From positions 55,040 through 119,039 of the IMG/VR virus record IMGVR_UViG_3300012000_000002: a stretch of DNA of 64,000 nucleotides; one strand, given 5' to 3'. Every line of letters starts with the position of its first letter. Position 1 is the stretch's first letter. Shown in pieces: positions 57,746-64,000 of the stretch. The position numbers and the translations under genes are program-made. This DNA is from a virus. Under the pieces are notes generated by a model. The model saw nothing but the letters and a program-made list of their open reading frames with translations, was not told where the DNA came from and did not search any database.

Positions 57746-59110
57746 TTATTCTGGACGTTGTAGATTAAACGGATAGTTTACTGTTACAATTCCACCACCT
57801 TCGGGTGTTGGAAACTGCCAGCGACGAACAGCGTTCGAAATACATTGACCAACAGAAGGTACTGAAATGTTACTTTCGGTAACGTTTGCACCCATTACTA
57901 TACCTTCACTTCCTATAATAAACCGTACAACAACTCTTCCTTCCAATGCAGGATTTTGCACTAATCCTTGCTCATGGCAGTGAATGACTTGTGGTAGGTT
58001 GCGAATAACAACTCTTCGGATGGATTCTGGAGACAGTAATCCGATTACGCTTGGAGCGGCTGGACGAACAATTGGACCCCTTGTGCCACGATTGCCAAGT
58101 CGTGACCCCCTATCAGTACCATAACCGTGATTACCGGAACCTCCAACACCGTTGGTGTTTAAGTTACCGAGTCCAATAACTCCTTCGCCGTTGCCATTTG
58201 CACCCCATCCTGTACCAGAATTACCTAATCCGTTATAACCAAAAGAATCACCAATAACATCGCCGTTAATGTTACCGTTTGCATTTTGGCTTTCCAAGCC
58301 AGATTCAGTTAATCCTCCAAATGGAGAAATAATGCCTGCGTTGCCGCCAGCTAATGCTCCCCTTGAACCAAGGGCAACAAATATACCTCTGCTTGCTACC
58401 ATATCACGAGCAGCTTGACGAGACATATGCGGTGGTTCTCCATTGTTGCGAATAGCGTGACGAGCATTCCTAGCAGGAGATTGACGGTTACCCATTTGTC
58501 CATCTGGGCCAGAATGTCTTTGACTTGCTGCTCCTTGTTGGCTGGTGGTGGTTTCTTGTTGCGGTTGTTCTACTTGACGTTCTTGTTGACGTTGAATAAA
58601 CGCACGTAAGTCATTTAATCTTTCTTCTTCATTTACTTGTTGCAAAAGATCATTGTTTGCTGGAACAAGGAAATGCATGGATAGCATGATAAAGATTCCA
58701 GCAAAAGCAGAAGCAATGCTAGAAACCAAAAACGGTTTATCGAGTTTTAGTGCAAAAGGTAGTTTCTTGTCTTTCACAACTTTTTTTGCTGTGATGGTTA
58801 TTCCTTTAACGTTCATTTTGTAACAAGAGGAATCATCGATTAAAGCTTCTTGTGTGTTGGTTTCAACACCATTTATTTCTATTGTTGAGTTGTTTAACGT
58901 TAGGAATTTAACTTCGTCTTGTGAATTGATAACAATTGGAACTTGATTTAACTCACCGAGAATATCTGTACCAACAACAAAGTGATTGTTGTTTTTTATC
59001 TTTTCGCTTGAAAGAACAAAAGATTGATTGTTGTCGATATGGAAAACTTGTAGTAAAGAAGTTCCCCATGAAACAGTAACTTCAACAGTTTGCGTTTGTT
59101 TGTTTTGCAT
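57746..59110 (-). CDS. AgmX/PglI C-terminal domain (TonB-like) protein, 454 aa
   Basis: An N-terminal FHA-like beta domain (about 8-115, VSWGTSLLQVFHI, VVGTDILGE) comes before one membrane helix (about 137-157), a Gln-rich then Gly/Asn-rich linker, and a C-terminal domain IRRVVIRNLPQVIHCHEQGL, LEGRVVVRFIIGSEG, VGQCISNAVRRWQFPTPEGGG with its two conserved Cys. This domain order is typical of AgmX/PglI proteins linked to gliding motility in Myxococcota. It is presumably host-derived. It has its own AGGAAG site with a hairpin upstream. Confidence 0.85.
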   Translation of the reverse strand: MQNKQTQTVEVTVSWGTSLLQVFHIDNNQSFVLSSEKIKNNNHFVVGTDILGELNQVPIVINSQDEVKFLTLNNSTIEINGVETNTQEALIDDSSCYKMNVKGITITAKKVVKDKKLPFALKLDKPFLVSSIASAFAGIFIMLSMHFLVPANNDLLQQVNEEERLNDLRAFIQRQQERQVEQPQQETTTSQQGAASQRHSGPDGQMGNRQSPARNARHAIRNNGEPPHMSRQAARDMVASRGIFVALGSRGALAGGNAGIISPFGGLTESGLESQNANGNINGDVIGDSFGYNGLGNSGTGWGANGNGEGVIGLGNLNTNGVGGSGNHGYGTDRGSRLGNRGTRGPIVRPAAPSVIGLLSPESIRRVVIRNLPQVIHCHEQGLVQNPALEGRVVVRFIIGSEGIVMGANVTESNISVPSVGQCISNAVRRWQFPTPEGGGIVTVNYPFNLQRPE

Positions 59111-59127
59111 TGTTTTCTTCCTAACTC

Positions 59128-59143
59128 AACAGCTTAGGCTGTT
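59128..59143 (-). promoter_or_regulatory. Small stem-loop before the AgmX-like gene's ribosome site
   Basis: AACAGC and GCTGTT form a 6-bp stem with a 4-nt loop. It ends 5 nt before AGGAAG on the minus strand. Confidence 0.35.
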
Positions 59144-59189
59144 AAAAGTACCGACAATCAACAAACGAAAAGGTTTCAAGAAAAATACT

Positions 59190-59218
59190 TTTACAAACAA
59201 TATTTTGTACGGCATACT
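59190..59218 (+). promoter_or_regulatory. Sigma70-like promoter for tRNA-Lys and tRNA-Asn
   Basis: TTTACA (59190) and CATACT (59213) are separated by 17 bp, with GG before the -10. The first tRNA starts 12 nt after the -10, so the primary transcript has almost no leader. Confidence 0.6.
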
Positions 59219-59230
59219 GAAAACATCAAA

Positions 59231-59303
59231 GGGTTGTTAACTCAGTCGGAAGAGTAGTTGGCTTTTAACCAATTAGTCGAAGGTTCGATCCCTTCACAAC
59301 CCA
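59231..59303 (+). tRNA. tRNA-Lys (anticodon TTT)
   Basis: Acceptor GGGTTGT/ACAACCC, anticodon loop CTTTTAA giving TTT, T arm GAAGG-TTCGATC-CCTTC, discriminator A. CCA is not encoded. It reads AAA and AAG, very common codons in this AT-rich genome. Confidence 0.93.
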
Positions 59304-59307
59304 CTAT

Positions 59308-59381
59308 TCACCCATAGCTCAGTCGGTTAGAGCGTCTGCCTGTTAAGTAGAATGTCCCTAGTTCAAGTCTAGGTGGGTGAG
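59308..59381 (+). tRNA. tRNA-Asn (anticodon GTT)
   Basis: Acceptor TCACCCA/TGGGTGA, D arm GCTC/GAGC, anticodon stem TCTGC/GTAGA with loop CTGTTAA giving GTT, T arm CCTAG-TTCAAGT-CTAGG. The discriminator G is as usual for Asn. It lies 4 nt after tRNA-Lys. CCA is not encoded. Confidence 0.93.
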
Positions 59382-59414
59382 CAAATCATAATCCTCACTA
59401 TGTAATATCAAACA

Positions 59415-59636
59415 ATGAAGGATTATCCAAATCATAAATGCGCTGATTGCGGCTTACAGTTTTTTCGAGATAAAAAAGCAATCGGTTATCGATGCCCGCT
59501 TTGTGAATCGATTAATGTTCAATCTTTATTCGTACTATGGTATGCAATAGAAAAGGCAAACAATGAGCCACAAACACAAGTACATGATTTCAACACGTTG
59601 GTTTATGCTCTTCCAAGAAGCACCGGGAGTTATTAG
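59415..59636 (+). CDS. Zinc-ribbon protein, 73 aa
   Basis: CADC (about 9-12) and CPLC (about 28-31) form a rubredoxin-like zinc ribbon. The C-terminal 25 residues overlap the next gene in another frame and look non-conserved (NNEPQTQVHDFNTLVYALPRSTG), so the true protein may end differently or frameshift into the next gene. GAAGGA-like sequence is only within the gene; no clear ribosome site precedes it. Confidence 0.5.
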   Translation: MKDYPNHKCADCGLQFFRDKKAIGYRCPLCESINVQSLFVLWYAIEKANNEPQTQVHDFNTLVYALPRSTGSY

Positions 59637-59754
59637 CAAAGACCCTTGTTGGGTTCTTTTCTATGACTGTTACGGTATCTATGATACATCTTTGATTCGA
59701 TTGCTATGGACGGCAATCAAAGAATACAAAGATGATCGTCACCTTGTTGGATGA
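59563..59754 (+). CDS. Hypothetical protein, 63 aa
   Basis: Not recognised. It is aromatic-rich (STRWFMLFQEAPGVISKDPCWVLFYDCYGIYDTSLIRLLW). AAAAGG lies 6 nt before the ATG, a good ribosome site, within the preceding gene (74-nt overlap in the +1 frame). It overlaps the RNA ligase frame by ATGA at its stop. Confidence 0.55.
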   Translation: MSHKHKYMISTRWFMLFQEAPGVISKDPCWVLFYDCYGIYDTSLIRLLWTAIKEYKDDRHLVG

Positions 59755-59762
59755 TAAAAATC

Positions 59763-60833
59763 ATGAGCACACACGAAGTAAAAGTTGTTCGCATCGAATC
59801 TATTCACTCTCATCCAAATGCTGATTCTCTTGAACTAACAAACATTTGGGGTTACCAATGTGTTATCCGTAAAGGAGCACATAAAGTTGGTGATCTAATG
59901 GCTTATATTGAGCCAGATTATAAGATTAACATTACTCGAAATGAGTTTCGTTTTCTTGATGATGGGAAGGGTAAGGAATGGCAACGTATTACTATGAGAA
60001 GGTTCCGTGGAGAGCCTTCTTATGGACTGCTTATCCCGGCTCCACAAGGCTCTGTAGAGGGCGATAATGTCATAGAGCTACTTGGAGTCGAACGATATGA
60101 ACCACCGGCTCCAAAAGGCTCTGGGATGCCTTCCGGCATCCAAGTTTCTGGACCTAATATTCCTGTTCCCCATTACGATCTTGAAAACTTTAAGAAGTAT
60201 CATACCCTTTTTAATGAAGGAGAGAATGTGATTCTTACCGAAAAAGTTCATGGCACAAATGCTCGTTATGTGTTTCATAACGGTGAAATGTACTGTGGAT
60301 CAAGAACCACATGGAAGATGAAGCCGGGAACTCATGTAAAAGACGTTACATGGACTGATGAAAATGGCATTGAAGTAATCAAAATTATCTCAGCCCCAGA
60401 GTGTGTATGGTGGACTGTACTAAACCAAAATCCTTGGATTGAGGAATGGTGCAAGAATCACCCAGATGTAGTTCTATATGGAGAGGTATACGGACCAAAT
60501 GTTCAAGGTGGTAATTTCCATTATGGAAAAAATCAAGGCAAGTATGGATTCGCAGTCTTTGATGTACTGGATCATGGTCGTTGGATTGACAATGCTGAGT
60601 TATTTGACAATCCTGTTTATGCTAGTGGTTTACACGAAACTGTAAAAGTTCTTTATCGTGGACCACTAGATAGCGGTTTGCTAGCAAAGCTTGCAGAAGA
60701 AGATAGTGCTTACCCTAATCAGAAAATTAGAGAAGGTATTGTGGTTAAGCTCGACCGAGGAGAACGTTATGATCCTCGACACGGTAGAGTTGCACTCAAA
60801 TATGTTTCAGATCAATACTTGATGAAAAGTTAA
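59763..60833 (+). CDS. RNA ligase (Rnl2/DRB0094-like), 356 aa
   Basis: An N-terminal OB-like domain (STHEVKVVRIESIHSHPNADSLEL, about 1-110) precedes the nucleotidyltransferase core. Motif I is LTEKVHGTNARYVF, with the likely adenylated Lys161. Motif III/IIIa is VVLYGEVYGPNVQGG, motif IV is REGIVVKL and motif V is VALKYVS. It seals nicks or breaks in RNA, for example tRNAs cut by host defence. I start at MSTHEVK; an ATG four codons earlier overlaps the previous stop. It converges on the head-type gene. Confidence 0.85.
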   Translation: MSTHEVKVVRIESIHSHPNADSLELTNIWGYQCVIRKGAHKVGDLMAYIEPDYKINITRNEFRFLDDGKGKEWQRITMRRFRGEPSYGLLIPAPQGSVEGDNVIELLGVERYEPPAPKGSGMPSGIQVSGPNIPVPHYDLENFKKYHTLFNEGENVILTEKVHGTNARYVFHNGEMYCGSRTTWKMKPGTHVKDVTWTDENGIEVIKIISAPECVWWTVLNQNPWIEEWCKNHPDVVLYGEVYGPNVQGGNFHYGKNQGKYGFAVFDVLDHGRWIDNAELFDNPVYASGLHETVKVLYRGPLDSGLLAKLAEEDSAYPNQKIREGIVVKLDRGERYDPRHGRVALKYVSDQYLMKS

Positions 60834-62026
60834 GAACCATACAAAATGGTTGATAGCTTAACTGTCCGACGATGCTCACCCATAACGGGTGCTGCGCCTG
60901 CTTGTTGAGGTGCGGCTGGTGCAGCTCCTCCTGCTGCCGCTGGTGCCGCTGCTTGTTGAGGATTAATCATTTGATTGTATTTTGTTATGAATTCGTTTAC
61001 AATAGGTTTGATAGCATCAACGGCTGTAGATACAACTTTGTATAAAGCGTAGATTCCTGTGACAAAAGACCCTGCTGCTAAACCAGCAACCCACATTGCT
61101 AGCTTGGTACCAAGAAGATTAGAAAATTTCTCTTTAAGAGACTTAAGCAAACCGGTTGTTAATTGAGTTACGGCTTCTTTTGCACCTGCCTCTGCACCAC
61201 CAAATGCTGCCTGACCAGCAACTTTACTTGTTGCGCCTTTTGCTTTTTCTGCTGATTTTTTGGCACTAGCCGCAACGCTTAATCCTTTTTGAACTGCACC
61301 TTTTGGTAATGCTTTGGATATCTTTGCAAGAATCTCTGAAACCTTTAACTGATCCATAAGTTGTTTTTGCACATATGAAAAAATAACGAAAGCCATTAAA
61401 CCAAAGGTTACTTTTTTCCAACCAGCCAATTCATCGTATTTTGCTTTTAAGTTCATTAATGCGTTCTTCATGGTATCAATGATACCAACATCTTGATCGG
61501 CGGCAGCCTCTTGCTCGCTTAGTACAGCTTGCACTTTGGTTTTTACAGTTTGCACAATTTCTTTGATTTTCGCAAACAGGTCTGCGACCGGCTTATAAGT
61601 TTCTTCGATTTTCTGGCCAATCACACTAGTCATCATAGGTATGGTTTCTGGTTTTTGAATCATAATCATGATTGCGTTTGCTGTGCTTTTTAGGTCTTTA
61701 GCTAAAGTCAAAGGTTTTGTGATTTTATCGATAGTGGCAGCTTTAGCCGCTGCACCAACACCAGAAGCAAACTGACCTACTTGCGAAGCAACACCTGTTG
61801 CGGCTTGTTTTAGTTTTTGAAACCATTGTTCGAACAAATATTGCTCACGAACGATTTCTTCTTGTTTGTGACGATTAATCGATTCTGTGAGTAGAGGAAG
61901 TTTAATACCCAATACCAACTCAATGTGTTTACGAGTTAAACCAAACACTTTGTTCGGATCATTATCAAACAAACCTTCGTTAATAAGCTTTCTGCGAAAT
62001 GATTTAAAATCGTTTTTGTACGACAT
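60830..62026 (-). CDS. Virion-type protein with tag-like N-terminus and membrane segments, 398 aa
   Basis: It begins MSYKNDFKSFRRKLINEGLFDND; LINE-G and further sites (LLTE-S, VLSE-Q) fit the head protease. Hydrophobic segments are KKVTFGLMAFVIFSYV (about 205-220) and LAMWVAGLAAGSFVTGIYALYKVV (about 308-331), the rest being amphipathic helices rich in Ala and Lys, with a Pro/Ala C-terminus. The style matches the 692-aa protein at 46614. It may be ejected with DNA and cross the membrane; this is inference. Confidence 0.6.
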   Translation of the reverse strand: MSYKNDFKSFRRKLINEGLFDNDPNKVFGLTRKHIELVLGIKLPLLTESINRHKQEEIVREQYLFEQWFQKLKQAATGVASQVGQFASGVGAAAKAATIDKITKPLTLAKDLKSTANAIMIMIQKPETIPMMTSVIGQKIEETYKPVADLFAKIKEIVQTVKTKVQAVLSEQEAAADQDVGIIDTMKNALMNLKAKYDELAGWKKVTFGLMAFVIFSYVQKQLMDQLKVSEILAKISKALPKGAVQKGLSVAASAKKSAEKAKGATSKVAGQAAFGGAEAGAKEAVTQLTTGLLKSLKEKFSNLLGTKLAMWVAGLAAGSFVTGIYALYKVVSTAVDAIKPIVNEFITKYNQMINPQQAAAPAAAGGAAPAAPQQAGAAPVMGEHRRTVKLSTILYGS

Positions 62027-62055
62027 ACACTTTAACTATTCCCGTGATACGAAAA

Positions 62056-62268
62056 ATGCGAGAACCCACCCCCGGAGATTTGATACAAATCATAGAAATG
62101 CCAGATCAAGGCTACTATGAAAAGTCTTTGCGTGGCAAGCTTGGGGTTATAATCGAACATGTACACACAAACAGTTCTCCAAACATATGGAAAATCTTAA
62201 TCGACAACAAGTGTTGTAATCTTCACTTGTTTGATTTTGTCATCGTTCAATCAACAAAAAAGGAATAA
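62056..62268 (+). CDS. Hypothetical protein, 70 aa
   Basis: Not recognised. It looks like a small SH3-like beta-barrel (MREPTPGDLIQIIEMPDQGYYEKSLRGKLGVIIEHVHTN, then WKILIDNKCCNLHLFDFVIV). A GTG at 62044 is an alternative start. It is divergent from the virion-type gene, 29 nt away. Confidence 0.55.
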   Translation: MREPTPGDLIQIIEMPDQGYYEKSLRGKLGVIIEHVHTNSSPNIWKILIDNKCCNLHLFDFVIVQSTKKE

Positions 62269-62272
62269 CAAA

Positions 62273-62482
62273 ATGGAAAAACAAGCAAACAGCATGTGGA
62301 TTGCAAGAAAAATGGTATATGTTGGACCATATCCAGCGTTTCAATACGAAGAAGTAACAAAGGAAAAACTAGAACAAATGGCTATGGAAGCTCAGATTCT
62401 TTTAGAAGAAGAAGCACATCGTCATACCGAAAATTGTGATTGGTGGCAAGATTGGCACGCTTGTAACTGTGGTGGGTTTTAA
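62273..62482 (+). CDS. Hypothetical protein, 69 aa
   Basis: The ATG at 62273 is preceded by AAAGGAA. The C-terminus HRHTENCDWWQDWHACNCGGF has clustered Cys, His and Trp that could bind a metal. No family is recognised. A strong terminator follows. Confidence 0.6.
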   Translation: MEKQANSMWIARKMVYVGPYPAFQYEEVTKEKLEQMAMEAQILLEEEAHRHTENCDWWQDWHACNCGGF

Positions 62483-62490
62483 TCAAAAAG

Positions 62491-62516
62491 AAAAAGGGAG
62501 CTTTCGCTCCCTTTTT
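62491..62516. terminator. Bidirectional terminator
   Basis: AAAAAGGGAGC and GCTCCCTTTTT form a perfect 11-bp stem with a TTTC loop, with A- and T-runs built into the arms. It serves the convergent genes ending at 62482 and 62540. Confidence 0.88.
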
Positions 62517-62539
62517 CCGTTTTAGTTTATTGATTGTTT

Positions 62540-63013
62540 TTATCTTGTGCTTTTTATAGCTTCACGAACAATTGTTTTAAGACTTTCTCCAAGTCTACGT
62601 CTCATACCGCTACGTTTTGGAAGATCTTCTAAATCTTCATATCCTAAGCTGCCAAGTTCTTTCTTAGCATCTTCTGCTCGCTTGTCTTCATCTTCGAATT
62701 TTTTCGATAGTTTTTCGAAATATCTTTCTTCTTCTTCGGCTTCACGTTTGCGTTGTTCCATTTCTCTTGGATATATTTCTTCAAGGTGAGCAATCAACGC
62801 ACGAAGTTGTTCTTCTGATACGTTTTCTGAGCGTATCCAGCGTGGGCGAATGTTGTAAAGCTCTTTGTACATATCGCTGTACAAACTTATTAGGTCATCT
62901 TTATCGCTAATTGTATCTACATATTTAGCTTTTCTATCTAGTTCGCTAGGATCGATTTCGTCTATCGCTTCACGAACAAGACGTTTAAGTTGTTTAACGG
63001 TTAGTTTAGGCAC
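62540..63013 (-). CDS. Head-type protein with LVREA N-terminal tag, 157 aa
   Basis: It starts with GTG: MPKLTVKQLKRLVREAIDEID, the same tag as the 63-, 71- and 105-aa proteins. It is helical and very charged. The block SLYSDMYKELYNIRPRWIR (about 44-62) followed by LRALIAHLEEIY is one I recall from hypothetical phage proteins. The C-terminus ESLKTIVREAIKSTR repeats a tag-like motif. AGGAG is upstream, and GTATTTATCG lies 29 nt before the start. Confidence 0.65.
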   Translation of the reverse strand: MPKLTVKQLKRLVREAIDEIDPSELDRKAKYVDTISDKDDLISLYSDMYKELYNIRPRWIRSENVSEEQLRALIAHLEEIYPREMEQRKREAEEEERYFEKLSKKFEDEDKRAEDAKKELGSLGYEDLEDLPKRSGMRRRLGESLKTIVREAIKSTR

Positions 63014-63098
63014 TGAAATACTCCTTTAAATCTGTTAGCGATAAATACAGTTTAAACTTTGTTTTTTATCTGCTATGCTAAAAAAAGAAAGGTATACA

Positions 63099-63338
63099 AT
63101 GAACACGTACAGGTTGATAAAGTTTCTTGATATGGATCGAGCAGTATTAAAGCGAAATGGCAAAACATATGTTGCATCATTCGCTGATGTACATGGATCT
63201 GGACCAGAGGTGCTTGTATTTCCTGCAACAACGAACGGAACGATCACAGATTGGAGCGAAGTGGACGGAGGCAGAGGATACACTAGCTTGCAAGATTTCC
63301 TATCGCAAGCCCTGCTAAACACTAACCGTTATCAATGA
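63099..63338 (+). CDS. Hypothetical protein, 79 aa
   Basis: The ATG at 63099 has AGAAAGG upstream. It is a small beta-rich protein (NTYRLIKFLDMDRAVLKRNGKTYVASFADVHGSGPEVLVF). Not recognised. Its 3' end overlaps the convergent gene by 7 nt. Confidence 0.55.
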   Translation: MNTYRLIKFLDMDRAVLKRNGKTYVASFADVHGSGPEVLVFPATTNGTITDWSEVDGGRGYTSLQDFLSQALLNTNRYQ

Positions 63339-63583
63339 GATTTTTTCAAGCCCCTCTTAACCGCTTCAAAAACGGCTGAACGAATCATGCCCTCGGGAGA
63401 ATATGATTCTAATTCTTTTTCAAGTTCTGCAACCGGAGTATCGATGACATCCATCAGATCTGAACCGCTTAGGCTTTCTCCACTGTACATGTTTCGACGT
63501 TCTAAAACCTTGAGAATCAATCGATAATGCTTTTCTGGCAAATCTCTAATCTTTTCCATTACATCTAAAAATGTTGTTTCCAT
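63332..63583 (-). CDS. Hypothetical protein, 83 aa
   Basis: Not recognised. It is helical and acidic (FLDVMEKIRDLPEKHYRLILKVLERRNMYSG), with SAVFEAVKRGLKK at the end. AAGGAG lies 11 nt before the ATG. Confidence 0.55.
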   Translation of the reverse strand: METTFLDVMEKIRDLPEKHYRLILKVLERRNMYSGESLSGSDLMDVIDTPVAELEKELESYSPEGMIRSAVFEAVKRGLKKSH

Positions 63584-63654
63584 TTTACTTAAACTCCTTG
63601 TATTAAACGTGTTTTGATTAAATATGTTGGCAACAAAAATTTTGAGGTAGATTT

Positions 63655-64000
63655 ATGAAAACGTTTAAAAGTGTGTTTGGATTGGCTGCAAACAAAGAAG
63701 AATCAAAAGAAAAAACAAAAAAGCCAAAAGTCAAAGAAAAAACAAAAACCAAGGCAAAGACAAAAGAAAAGGTTGAACCAAAGAAGCGTGGTCGTCCAAC
63801 AAATGCCGAGCTTGCTGCAAAGGCAAAAGAAAAGCGTGACACAGAGATTGCGTTGCGTAAAGAACTAATCGAACGTCAAAAAGCTGCAACGGTTTCTGGG
63901 TCTGTAACAACAGTTGAATACAACGAAAATAATGAACGTGTATATCCAGAGTACAAAACCGACTTCTCAACAAAGGTTAAAGATCCAAACTGGATTCCTC
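63655..64000 (+). CDS. Lys-rich protein with AT-hook-like motif, N-terminal part
   Basis: The frame opens at ATG 63655 (GAGGTAG 6 nt before it) and stays open to the window edge, so at least 115 residues. It begins MKTFKSVFGLAANKEESK. A Lys/Thr/Glu-rich stretch follows, then PKKRGRPTNAELAAKA, an AT-hook-like DNA-binding motif. It ends in the window near TKVKDPNWIP. It is possibly DNA-binding; the rest lies outside. Confidence 0.7.
   Translation, partial: MKTFKSVFGLAANKEESKEKTKKPKVKEKTKTKAKTKEKVEPKKRGRPTNAELAAKAKEKRDTEIALRKELIERQKAATVSGSVTTVEYNENNERVYPEYKTDFSTKVKDPNWIP

Overview
The window is part of a large, AT-rich, tailed (contractile-tail) bacteriophage genome. It carries a T4-type set of virion genes: portal, prohead protease, core scaffold, gp23-like major capsid protein, gp13/gp14/gp15-like neck and tail-completion proteins, two tail-sheath paralogues, a gp19-like tail tube and a gp17-like terminase. 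It also carries phage-type repair, RNA-repair and late-transcription genes, several homing endonucleases and a tRNA cluster. A protein with an AgmX/PglI (TonB-like) C-terminal domain, otherwise typical of Myxococcota and related deltaproteobacterial lineages, and a secreted cysteine-rich protein hint at a host from that group. This host assignment is inference.

Layout. 1-14.5 kb, mainly minus strand: small virion-like proteins, a deacetylase-family enzyme overlapping an HNH gene, then tail tube, two sheaths and neck genes. 14.5-18.6 kb: two HAD phosphatases (plus), tandem small head-type proteins and a nucleotidyltransferase (minus), then a ligase-like enzyme (plus). 19-28.2 kb, minus: the head block MCP - scaffold - two small proteins - protease - conserved protein - portal. 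28.2-39.1 kb, plus: a tightly overlapping operon with a GIY-YIG insertion, a GroEL chaperonin, a primase and a fused Mre11/Rad50-like protein. 39.7-40.0 kb: three tRNA or tRNA-like genes. 40.2-51.2 kb: lysis pair, UvdE, terminase, RadA-like ATPase, metallopeptidase, and a sigma factor followed by a separate helix-turn-helix gene. 51-64 kb: small genes, a second metallopeptidase, HNH, five clear or aberrant tRNAs with two tRNA fragments, the AgmX-like gene, an RNA ligase, and further head-type proteins.

Two themes tie the window together. First, more than a dozen proteins begin with a short amphipathic segment ending in a T4-protease-like site ([LI]-x-E followed by A/G/S). A gp21-like protease is also encoded. 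I infer that these N-termini are capsid-targeting tags for a large set of packaged internal proteins, including enzymes. Second, a sigma factor that stops after region 4.1 overlaps a small gene resembling the missing region 4.2, and many minus-strand virion genes have a CTATWTA box 18-40 nt before the start codon. Together these resemble the split gp55/gp33 late-transcription system of T4. All functional calls come from reading motifs by eye; no database search was run.
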